DNA of 64,000 bases, from the NCBI RefSeq assembly GCF_003071065.1, contig NZ_QCXX01000006.1, forward strand, positions 310,001 through 374,000, read 5' to 3'. Below the pieces are notes generated by a model, which saw only the letters and a program-made list of their open reading frames with translations, was not told the origin of the DNA and searched no databases. Every line of letters starts with the position of its first letter. Positions within the stretch are counted from its first letter, which is position 1. A program made the position numbers and the translations under genes. Source of the DNA: Sphingobacterium athyrii. GTDB lineage: Bacteria > Bacteroidota > Bacteroidia > Sphingobacteriales > Sphingobacteriaceae. Of this stretch, positions 17,820 through 25,286 are shown in pieces.

Positions 17820-19010
17820 ATGAAGAAAATTATCACAGCATTACTACTGTTTGTAGGGATATTATCGCTACGTGCACAAGATCATATCGCTTTTCAGAAA
17901 ATCGGTTTTGAGGACGCGAAGAAACAGGCCAAAGAAACTGGCAAATTGATATTTTTGGACGGCTATACCTCTTGGTGTGTTCCGTGTAAATGGATGGAGG
18001 GGAATGTCTTCAACCAAAGTCAGGTCGTACAGTATTTCAATACGAAGTTTATCAATGTAAAGTTTGATAGCGAAGCGGGAGAAGGGATAGCAATTGCGAA
18101 AAACTATCAGATTAGGAGCTTTCCTACTTATCTCTTCATCAATGGCGACGGTGAGTTGATTTACCGAACACAATCGAAGATGGAAGCAAATGAGTTTTTA
18201 GAGCAGGGCCAACGCGCAAATATGCGTGAATATCAGATTCCTCTATTGAAAGCAGCTTTCCTGGCTGGTGATCGTCAACCAAATTTTTTGCTGCGCTATA
18301 TATTGGTCATGAATAATGTCGACCAAGCTTTGGCAGAAGAGGGAAGAAAGGCTTTGGCTGGCGTTGCGAACGATAACTTTTTGAAAAGCCCGGATGGCTG
18401 GGAGGTCATCAAAATGATGGCGAGATCAGATCAGGATAAATATGCACGTTTTTTTCTGGAGAATAAAGCCTATTTCAAATCCATTGCTAAACCCGAAGAT
18501 TTTGAAGCGAAGGAGACATACTTGATACGTTATGCAATGTACGGATTTATCCGTGATGGTAAAAAAGCTGATTTTGATGCAGGGCTGGTCTATTTTTCCG
18601 GTTTGAAAGGAGCTGAGGCCAAAATAGAAATTGCGTTGTTTCGTGCGGAATGGGTCGGTATTCAAGGGACACCGGAAGAATTTGTCCGTGTGACGAATGA
18701 GCTTAGAAAAGGCGTACTGAAAGAGGAGGATCAGCGGTTGAGCTTTATTGCGCGCCGTTTTGCAAAAGATGCGGAGAAAGGAGTAAAGAACATAAAGCTG
18801 CGGCAATGTTATGTTTTGGCCAAACAGGCCGTGCAACTGAACCCGAATGATTACTCCAATCAAGGGACATTGGCGGACATTTGTATCCAGCTGAAAAAGA
18901 AAAAAGAAGCGGTCAAAGCTGCGGAGGCGGCCAGAGCATTGGCAGAACTTGAAACGTCTAAAATAATCAAACTTGCCGACGCTTTGTTGGCGCGAGCAAA
19001 AAGTATCTAA
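17820..19010 (+). CDS. Secreted thioredoxin-fold protein with helical C-terminal region
   Basis: 396 residues. The signal peptide ends LRAQ. The thioredoxin domain covers about 22-140, with active site CVPC (Cys53, Cys56) in YTSWCVPCKWME and a cis-Pro in RSFPTYLFI. The remainder is helical with a TPR-like end (CYVLAKQAVQLNPNDYSNQGTLADICIQLKKKKEAVKAAEAA). It probably reduces or isomerises disulfides in the periplasm. It lies three bases before another thioredoxin-fold gene, and both close this operon, suggesting that a component or the substrate carries disulfides. The partner is unknown. Confidence 0.88.
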   Translation: MKKIITALLLFVGILSLRAQDHIAFQKIGFEDAKKQAKETGKLIFLDGYTSWCVPCKWMEGNVFNQSQVVQYFNTKFINVKFDSEAGEGIAIAKNYQIRSFPTYLFINGDGELIYRTQSKMEANEFLEQGQRANMREYQIPLLKAAFLAGDRQPNFLLRYILVMNNVDQALAEEGRKALAGVANDNFLKSPDGWEVIKMMARSDQDKYARFFLENKAYFKSIAKPEDFEAKETYLIRYAMYGFIRDGKKADFDAGLVYFSGLKGAEAKIEIALFRAEWVGIQGTPEEFVRVTNELRKGVLKEEDQRLSFIARRFAKDAEKGVKNIKLRQCYVLAKQAVQLNPNDYSNQGTLADICIQLKKKKEAVKAAEAARALAELETSKIIKLADALLARAKSI

Positions 19011-19013
19011 AAC

Positions 19014-20162
19014 ATGAAAATTCTATCTACAATAACATTAATGGCTTGTATGGTAATAGGTTCCCTACAGGCCCAAGAAAATAGCTTTAGCATCCGTATT
19101 GTTTCTCAGAAGCCTACCGATAAAAATGCCAAAGTGTTTGTACGCTATTTCAAGGAAAATCAATTGGTATTGGATTCTGTGATGTTGGGAAATAGGCAGG
19201 CGACTTATACAGGCCTTTGTCTCGAGCCTACACTGGTTAATTTGTATTATTCGCCTGACGGAACTCCATTTTTTGGAAGAAAAGTGAACAGGTATATGGA
19301 TCGTGTCAACCTTTATGTCGATCAGGGGGCAACTGTGGTGACCTTGAAAGATGAAATTGCGGATGCAGTTATAAAGGGTGGTGCTACTCAGACAGCTTAC
19401 GCGCACTATGCTGACTATATGAAAAATCTGGAGGCTGAAACGGAAGGGTTGATCGCTAAGCGATCGACGCTATATCAGCAAAAGGAAAGTGCGGATCAAA
19501 AAGAACTGAATGCTATTTTGCAGGCAATCAATGATCTTGACCATCGCAAGGACAAGGCCAAAGAACAGTATATAAAGTCCAATCCTACTTCTTACTTTAG
19601 CTTGCTGGCGTTGAAGGAGCTAGCTGGCTACGCTATCGATGTAAATTATGTAAACCCCTTATTCCAGCTTTTGAGCGCTGACCTAAAATCCAGAAAAGAG
19701 GGACTGGCTTTGGCAAAAGGAATTGAGATCGCAAAACGGCTTGCAATTGGAAATATAGCCCCCGATTTTACACAGCCAGATGTCAACGGAAAGACTGTGA
19801 GACTAGCCGATTTTAGAGGACAATATGTTCTTTTGGATTTTTGGGCTTCCTGGTGTGGACCCTGCCGCGCAGATAATCCTAATTTAGTCAAAGCTTATGC
19901 TGCGTTTAAAGATAAGAAATTTACGATTCTTGGGCTATCCTTGGATCGTCCGGGTAAAAAAGAGGATTGGTTGAAAGCGATCGAAAAGGATGGACTGCCC
20001 TGGCATCATGTAAGTGATCTGACGGGTTGGAAAAATGAAGTAGCCCTATTGTATGGGATACAAGCGATTCCACAGAATTTCTTAATTGACCCTCAGGGTA
20101 AAATCATCGCGAAAAACCTCCACGGTGATGCCCTGAGTAATCTGTTGAAGACGCTTTTATAA
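19014..20162 (+). CDS. TlpA/ResA-like periplasmic disulfide reductase
   Basis: 382 residues with a signal peptide ending LQAQ. The N-terminal roughly 120 residues are a beta-rich DUF4369-like domain, followed by a helical linker rich in Lys and Glu. The TlpA-type domain (about 245-382) has the active site WCGPC (Cys281, Cys284) in LLDFWASWCGPCRADNP and the cis-Pro in QAIPQNFLIDPQG. A second protein of the same design is encoded at 43549-44646. Such proteins keep exported thiols reduced. The operon ends here; a weak stem (TATCTC/GAGATA) follows the stop, without a clear T run. Confidence 0.92.
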   Translation: MKILSTITLMACMVIGSLQAQENSFSIRIVSQKPTDKNAKVFVRYFKENQLVLDSVMLGNRQATYTGLCLEPTLVNLYYSPDGTPFFGRKVNRYMDRVNLYVDQGATVVTLKDEIADAVIKGGATQTAYAHYADYMKNLEAETEGLIAKRSTLYQQKESADQKELNAILQAINDLDHRKDKAKEQYIKSNPTSYFSLLALKELAGYAIDVNYVNPLFQLLSADLKSRKEGLALAKGIEIAKRLAIGNIAPDFTQPDVNGKTVRLADFRGQYVLLDFWASWCGPCRADNPNLVKAYAAFKDKKFTILGLSLDRPGKKEDWLKAIEKDGLPWHHVSDLTGWKNEVALLYGIQAIPQNFLIDPQGKIIAKNLHGDALSNLLKTLL

Positions 20163-20265
20163 AAGATGATCTATCTCAATGAGATAAAGAAGCTGCTCAA
20201 TAAGTAGATTGCCCCTGAGAATTGAAAATTCGAAAGGAGATCGCAAGGACCGAACAAAAAAGAAA

Positions 20266-20316
20266 AATAGGGATGTCCGACTTTGAAGTGACCCCAGAAA
20301 GTTGGACACCCCTATT
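20266..20316. mobile_element. Probable remnant of IS3-family terminal inverted repeats
   Basis: The arms at 20266-20284 and 20298-20316 are inverted repeats of 19 bases with two mismatches around a 13-base centre. The right half reads GTGACCCCAGAAAGTTGGAC (20288-20307) and continues with A; the left half reads TGTCCGACTTT (20274-20284). TGTCCAACTTT with a nearby GGGGTCA is the kind of terminus seen in IS3-family (IS150-like) elements. No transposase remains, so this would be a collapsed copy with the two ends fused. The rest of the 20163-20385 gap holds only the dnaX promoter. Confidence 0.4.
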
Positions 20317-20373
20317 AATTACTGACTTGCGATTTTTAGGTTTTAGTTTCTCCATTTTCTTTTTTAAAATCCG

Positions 20374-20381
20374 TATCTTCG
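20374..20381 (+). promoter_or_regulatory. Putative -7 element of dnaX
   Basis: TATCTTCG differs from the Bacteroidota consensus TAnnTTTG at one base. It ends only 5 bases before the dnaX ATG, so transcripts would be leaderless or nearly so. No good -33 element is seen. Confidence 0.35.
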
Positions 20382-20385
20382 TGCA

Positions 20386-22242
20386 ATGGATAATTTTATT
20401 GTTTCTGCACGTAAATACCGCCCGATTACCTTTGATTCGGTTGTAGGTCAGCAACACATTACAGGCACCTTAAAAAATGCAATTCACAACAATCAGTTGG
20501 CGCAGGCATTTTTATTCTGTGGTCCACGGGGTGTTGGTAAAACTACTTGCGCGCGTATTTTGGCCAAAACAATAAATTGCGAACAGATCTTACCCGGAAC
20601 TGAGCCTTGTGGCGAATGTGACAGCTGTAAATCCTTCCAAAACGGTAATTCGTTCAGTATTCATGAACTTGATGCCGCATCCAACAACTCGGTAGATGAT
20701 ATCCGTAATCTCATTGATCAGGTCCGTATACCACCGCAGGCCGGAAAGTATAAGATCTATATCATCGATGAGGTGCATATGCTCTCGCAGGCTGCTTTCA
20801 ACGCATTTTTGAAAACATTGGAAGAACCGCCTTCCTACGCGATTTTTATCTTGGCTACAACGGAGAAACATAAGATTTTACCGACGATCCTTTCACGTTG
20901 TCAGATCTTTGATTTCAATCGTATAAAGGTGGAGGACATGGCAGGTCATCTGGCGAGAATCGCTGACCGTGAGACGATCGCTTATGACCAAGATGGTTTA
21001 CATATCATTGCACAAAAGGCGGATGGTGGTCTCCGTGACGCCTTGTCTATGTTTGATCAAATTGTCAGTTTCTCAAATAAGAACGTAACCTATCAAGCTG
21101 TGATCGATAATCTGAACATCCTGGATTACGATTATTATTTTAAGCTAACGGATTCGATCTTGGCTGAAGATGCTGCGCAAACGCTTTTGACATTTAATGA
21201 GATTTTGAACCATGGCTTTGACGGAAGTCATTTCATTGCTGGTTTGTCGGCTCATTTCCGTAACCTGTTGGTGGCCCGAGAGCCCGCGACGTTAAAACTA
21301 TTGGAAGTTAGCGATAGTATACGTCAAAAATATCTACAGCAAGCGCAAAAAGCTTCTTCGGGGCTTCTATTGTCGGCATTGAATATTTCAAATCAGTGTG
21401 AAATAAATTACAAGACCAGCAAAAACCAACGCTTACAGGTAGAGCTTGCTTTGTTAAAAATGTGTCACATCGCAAGTGCCATTAAATTAAGTCAGCTTGG
21501 TTCCGTACAGATTCCTTCAGCTGCTGAAGGAGTAAAAAAAAAACTCCCTGAGCCAGTAGTTTCGCAGGCAAAGGAAAGTCCTTCTGCGGCAGCATCTTCT
21601 GGAAATACAGGACAAAATGGGACATCAGCACCAGCTGTATCGACTCAGGCGCCTGTCCCCAACCCGCCAACAACAGTTTCCAATCCCCAGACTTCAACCG
21701 TCAAGCCCGAGGTTAAAAATGAGGCAGTTTCAAATGTGCCGCCAAAAGTTAAAAAGGGGGGATGGGGATCCTCAGCTTCAGCGATTATTCCATCATTGCC
21801 GGATTTGAACACCATTTATGACAACAACGCTGTTGCCAAAGAGGGGGATGAACCTGAATTAATAAGAGGTACCGAACAACGTGAGGTAAGCTTTAATCAA
21901 TTTATTGCGATTTGGAATGCTTATGCTGAGCAGTTGAAGACAGAAAATAAAATCAATCTATATACGATGATGACGGCTACGCAACCTCGCTTGAAGGGCA
22001 CATTGATCGAGATAGATGTCGAGAATGGTGTACAGATGGATGTATTGCAAAGCGCGAAAGTGGATGTATTGAATTATCTTCGCGTCAAGCTGCAAAATTT
22101 TGCGCTCGATCTACAAGGGGTTATGATGGAATTTACGGTTTCCCGCAAACCGTACACTTCGCAGGAAAAGTATCAGGCAATGGTAACCAAAAATCCGCTT
22201 TTAGATACTTTGCGTAAAGAGTTCAACTTAGGTTTAAGCTAA
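20386..22242 (+). CDS. dnaX: DNA polymerase III subunit gamma/tau
   Basis: 618 residues. This is the clamp-loader ATPase of the replication machinery. Walker A is GPRGVGKT (46-53), zinc-binding cysteines are at 65, 75, 78 and 81, DEVH is at 128-131, and the sensor region reads ATTEKHKILPTILSRCQ. The collar domain extends to about 370, then a low-complexity Pro/Ser/Ala/Gln linker (about 385-460), then a C-terminal tau domain. Codons 383-386 read GTA AAA AAA AAA within a run of ten A. Both other frames stop almost at once, which points to production of a short gamma form (described at 21527-21551). Confidence 0.97.
   Translation: MDNFIVSARKYRPITFDSVVGQQHITGTLKNAIHNNQLAQAFLFCGPRGVGKTTCARILAKTINCEQILPGTEPCGECDSCKSFQNGNSFSIHELDAASNNSVDDIRNLIDQVRIPPQAGKYKIYIIDEVHMLSQAAFNAFLKTLEEPPSYAIFILATTEKHKILPTILSRCQIFDFNRIKVEDMAGHLARIADRETIAYDQDGLHIIAQKADGGLRDALSMFDQIVSFSNKNVTYQAVIDNLNILDYDYYFKLTDSILAEDAAQTLLTFNEILNHGFDGSHFIAGLSAHFRNLLVAREPATLKLLEVSDSIRQKYLQQAQKASSGLLLSALNISNQCEINYKTSKNQRLQVELALLKMCHIASAIKLSQLGSVQIPSAAEGVKKKLPEPVVSQAKESPSAAASSGNTGQNGTSAPAVSTQAPVPNPPTTVSNPQTSTVKPEVKNEAVSNVPPKVKKGGWGSSASAIIPSLPDLNTIYDNNAVAKEGDEPELIRGTEQREVSFNQFIAIWNAYAEQLKTENKINLYTMMTATQPRLKGTLIEIDVENGVQMDVLQSAKVDVLNYLRVKLQNFALDLQGVMMEFTVSRKPYTSQEKYQAMVTKNPLLDTLRKEFNLGLS
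21527..21551 (+). other. Putative slippage site producing a gamma-like DnaX
   Basis: AAGGAG (21527-21532) is followed after one base by ten A (21534-21543). Reading one base back, or one inserted A, gives Thr-Pro then TGA at 21549-21551, about 388 residues in all. Losing one A reaches TAG at 21557-21559. A weak stem (21564-21587) lies downstream. The arrangement of SD-like sequence, A run and early stop resembles E. coli dnaX. Confidence 0.55.
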
Positions 22243-22248
22243 TTTTTG

Positions 22249-22256
22249 TACCTTTG
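22249..22256 (+). promoter_or_regulatory. -7 element of rlmB
   Basis: TACCTTTG is a perfect TAnnTTTG match 35 bases before the rlmB ATG and just after the dnaX stop. This implies a separate transcript. A -33 element is not evident. Confidence 0.5.
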
Positions 22257-22291
22257 CAATCTCTTCAATTTGGAAGGTAATATTTAGTTTT

Positions 22292-23086
22292 ATGATGCAA
22301 GGAAATTTTCAGAGACGTGATCGCGATCACGGCGAAAGACGTGAAGTAAATCAGATGGTATTCGGTATCCGTGCCGTTATTGAGGCGATTGATAGTGGTA
22401 AAGAAATTGAATCGTTATTTGTACAACGCGGATTAAGCGGTAGTCTGATTCTGGAATTGAAGTCCTTATTGAAAGAACATGATATTGCTTTTCAGCAGGT
22501 ACCTATTGAGAAACTGAACCGTATTACACGGAAAAATCATCAGGGGGTTATCGCGGTGATATCGCCAATTACTTATCAAAATATTGAAGATCTCTTACCT
22601 CAGATCTATGAGAAAGGTGAAACTCCTTTGCTTTTGATGTTAGACGGGGTGACTGACGTCCGTAATATGGGGGCTATTGCACGTACGGCAGAATGTTCAG
22701 GTGTGCATGCGATCATTGTGCCTAAAAAAGGATCTGCTGAAATAAATCCGGATGCAATTAAAACATCAGCTGGTGCGCTGTATAAAATCCCGGTCTGTCG
22801 TCACGACAGCCTTTCTAAAGTGGGTAAATTTCTGATAGATTCAGGCGTACAATTGGTTGTTAGTACGGAAAAAACAACATCAAGCATCTATGACGTGGAT
22901 TATACTGCACCGACTTGTGTCATCATGGGGGCTGAAGATGTCGGCGTATCAAATGATTTAATCCGTATTGCAGATAATCTTGCCAAGATACCCATGTATG
23001 GCGAAATAGGTTCCCTTAACGTGTCTGTATCGGCCGCCGTTGTTATTTATGAGGCAATTCGTCAACGTCTGCCGAAGAAGTCGTAA
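22292..23086 (+). CDS. rlmB: 23S rRNA (guanosine-2'-O-)-methyltransferase RlmB, SpoU/TrmH family
   Basis: 264 residues. The N-terminal substrate-binding domain (about 20-95: VFGIRAVIEAIDSGKEIESLFV) precedes the SPOUT knot. All three SpoU motifs are present: DGVTDVRNMGAIARTAECSG, then INPDAIKTSAGALYKIPV, then the knot IMGAEDVGVS...GSLNVSVSAAVVIYEA. It probably uses SAM to methylate a guanosine ribose of 23S rRNA (G2251 in E. coli numbering). The first ten residues are basic and extended. The start could be either of two adjacent ATGs (22292 or 22295). It has its own promoter and a good terminator. Confidence 0.93.
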   Translation: MMQGNFQRRDRDHGERREVNQMVFGIRAVIEAIDSGKEIESLFVQRGLSGSLILELKSLLKEHDIAFQQVPIEKLNRITRKNHQGVIAVISPITYQNIEDLLPQIYEKGETPLLLMLDGVTDVRNMGAIARTAECSGVHAIIVPKKGSAEINPDAIKTSAGALYKIPVCRHDSLSKVGKFLIDSGVQLVVSTEKTTSSIYDVDYTAPTCVIMGAEDVGVSNDLIRIADNLAKIPMYGEIGSLNVSVSAAVVIYEAIRQRLPKKS

Positions 23087-23111
23087 GCGTAAAAAAAATC
23101 TACGATATAAC

Positions 23112-23144
23112 ATAGCTTTTGTCTCTGACAAAGGCTATTTTTTT
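23112..23144 (+). terminator. Intrinsic terminator of rlmB
   Basis: A 12-bp stem with one G-U pair (23112-23123 with 23127-23138) and a 3-base loop is followed by six T. The remaining 23145-23308 holds an eight-G run and short TGATTCTTA-like repeats but no gene. Confidence 0.85.
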
Positions 23145-23308
23145 GAATACCGATCTTATTGAGTTTCAATTTGATTCTTAAACAAGGGGGGGGATTTTAT
23201 ACTGATCTTACTGATTCTTATTTCAATACATGGACAAAAACACCTGGCCCAGTTACTGACGTCTTAGATGCTTTGTTGTTTGCCCCTAAGATCTGCTTGT
23301 CTATCTCG

Positions 23309-25072
23309 TTAAGTATTGTAGATTGCCTCAACCTCTTTTTCATACTTCTGGAGAATGATTTTCCGCTTCATTTTTAAAGTCGGGGTTAATTCTCCAGTCT
23401 CTATCGTCATTTCGTTCGGAATAATCGCAAATTTCTTGATCTGCTCCCAGTTACCAAAATTTTGATTGATGCGATTGAGTTCGGACTCAATCTGTTGTTT
23501 GACTTCAGCGCTGTTGAGAAATTCTATTTTCGACAGTTTTGCCAATGAAGGGGTGGCGTTTTTGCTCCATTCCAACAGATTGGCATAGTTTGGAACAATA
23601 AGAGCTGCGGGGAATTTTTGTGACTCACCAATTACCATCACTTGCTCAATCAGAGAAGATTCCGCAATTTTGGACTCAAGCTGTTGTGGAACAATGTATT
23701 TTCCGCCGGAAGTCTTAAACATTTCTTTTTTACGGTCAATGATTTTAAGAAATTTGCCGTCAACCCATTGACCAATATCACCTGTATACAGCCAACCGTC
23801 TTTCAGGACCTCAGCAGTGGCTTCTTCATTTTTATAATAGCCAATCATATTGTTTTCCCCTTTGGTGAGAATCTCCCCATCATCGGCAAGTCTGATTTCG
23901 ATATTGATCAGTGGCAGACCGACTGTGCCGATTTTCATCCCTCTTTTAAAACAGTTTACAGCAATACAGGGGCCTGCTTCAGTTAAACCATAGCCTTCAT
24001 ATATCGGTATTCCGGCAGCCATGTATAGTCGAATTAATCTTTCCTGTAAAGCTGCACTGCCCGATGCGATACCTTTGATATCTCCGCCTAATGCCGCTCT
24101 CCATTTCGAAAAGACTAATTTTCGTGCAATACTTAATTTAATGTCATACCACCAGGAACGGTTATCCAATGTATATTGTTCACCGATACGAAGCGACCAA
24201 AAGAATATCTTGCGTTTGAATCCGGTCAGCTTTTCACCGGTTGCAATAATTTTTTCATATACTTTTTCAAGTACACGGGGCACGGCTGAAAAGATATGTG
24301 GTCGGACTGATTTGAAATCTTCTCCAATGGTATCCATCGACTGGGCAAAAAAGATTGTTAAGCCTTTATACATATAGACATATTGGAATACACGTTCGTA
24401 GGCATGGCAAACGGGTAGAAAGGAAAGTGCACGGTCGCCGCGTTCAACAGGGAAGGAATACTCACTGCTCATGGTATCGGCCAATAGATTTCGGTGGGCT
24501 AGCATAACTCCCTTTGGATTTCCGGTTGTCCCCGATGTATAAATGATTGAAGCCAGGTTATCGGTATTGACGGCATTTCGAAGTGTTTCAAGCTGCTCAT
24601 CAGCGATGGAAGAGCCCTCAGCTATGAAATGCTGCCAATGTGGTACATGCTCTTCTTTATCTAAGGTGAAAATATGCTCCAGGAGCGGGCATGAGTCTTT
24701 GATCGCAGTGATTTTGGTGTATAATTTTCTGGAGCTTACGATACAATTTCTGATCTCAGCATGGTTGAATATATACCTGTAGTCTGATTCAGAAATATTC
24801 GGATAAATCGCGACAACAACAGCGCCGATCTGCTGGATTGCAAAATCAAGAATATTCCATTCGATACGGTTTTCACTGATTAAAGCAACTTTTTCTCCTG
24901 CTTGAACACCTAATGCAATGAGACCTTTGGATACCTGATTGACCTGTTCGATAAAGTCTGTATTGCTTACCGCTACCCAATTTGTTCCGTTTTTGTAGGA
25001 AAACATAGGAAAGCCGGGCGCAGTTTCTTGTTGCAGATAGGCTAAATCAAATAATCGTGTTGCTGTTAGCAT
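23309..25072 (-). CDS. Long-chain fatty acid--CoA ligase, AMP-binding family
   Basis: 587 residues. The protein activates fatty acids to acyl-adenylate and then acyl-CoA, at the cytoplasmic membrane. The P-loop-like motif IIYTSGTTGNPKGVML, the adenine motif YEGYGLTEAGP and the hinge GWLYTGDIGQWVDGKFLKIIDRKK are all intact. The length and the C-terminal linker fit FadD15-like ligases of this phylum. It is preceded by the helicase gene on the same strand, but a terminator lies between them, so it is probably transcribed from its own unseen promoter. No beta-oxidation genes are adjacent. Confidence 0.93.
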   Translation of the reverse strand: MLTATRLFDLAYLQQETAPGFPMFSYKNGTNWVAVSNTDFIEQVNQVSKGLIALGVQAGEKVALISENRIEWNILDFAIQQIGAVVVAIYPNISESDYRYIFNHAEIRNCIVSSRKLYTKITAIKDSCPLLEHIFTLDKEEHVPHWQHFIAEGSSIADEQLETLRNAVNTDNLASIIYTSGTTGNPKGVMLAHRNLLADTMSSEYSFPVERGDRALSFLPVCHAYERVFQYVYMYKGLTIFFAQSMDTIGEDFKSVRPHIFSAVPRVLEKVYEKIIATGEKLTGFKRKIFFWSLRIGEQYTLDNRSWWYDIKLSIARKLVFSKWRAALGGDIKGIASGSAALQERLIRLYMAAGIPIYEGYGLTEAGPCIAVNCFKRGMKIGTVGLPLINIEIRLADDGEILTKGENNMIGYYKNEEATAEVLKDGWLYTGDIGQWVDGKFLKIIDRKKEMFKTSGGKYIVPQQLESKIAESSLIEQVMVIGESQKFPAALIVPNYANLLEWSKNATPSLAKLSKIEFLNSAEVKQQIESELNRINQNFGNWEQIKKFAIIPNEMTIETGELTPTLKMKRKIILQKYEKEVEAIYNT

Positions 25073-25217
25073 GATGGAAATCCCGTTCGTATAATTGAGC
25101 TAATTTACGGATTTTTGGGGAGATTAAAGCAGTTGGGAAATGGAATATCGTGCATGAAACTGACGAGAAGGGGAGGAGTATAACTGGTTGTGGACCCGTC
25201 GGGGGATTATAAATGAA

Positions 25218-25263
25218 AAAGACTCTGATCTGCAAAGCCGGGGCTTCCCAAATCAGAGTCTTT
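25218..25263 (-). terminator. Intrinsic terminator of the DEAD-box helicase gene
   Basis: AAAGACTCTGAT (25218-25229) and ATCAGAGTCTTT (25252-25263) are perfectly complementary. On the minus strand the stem is followed by TTTTTCATTT. It lies 24 bases beyond the helicase stop codon. Confidence 0.85.
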
Positions 25264-25286
25264 ATACGTTTATCTAAATACTAAAT

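Noticed and set aside
23191-23198. Eight-G tract in the gap after rlmB
   Set aside because: It is noncoding and not placed at a promoter spacer of a recognised gene, so phase variation has no visible target.
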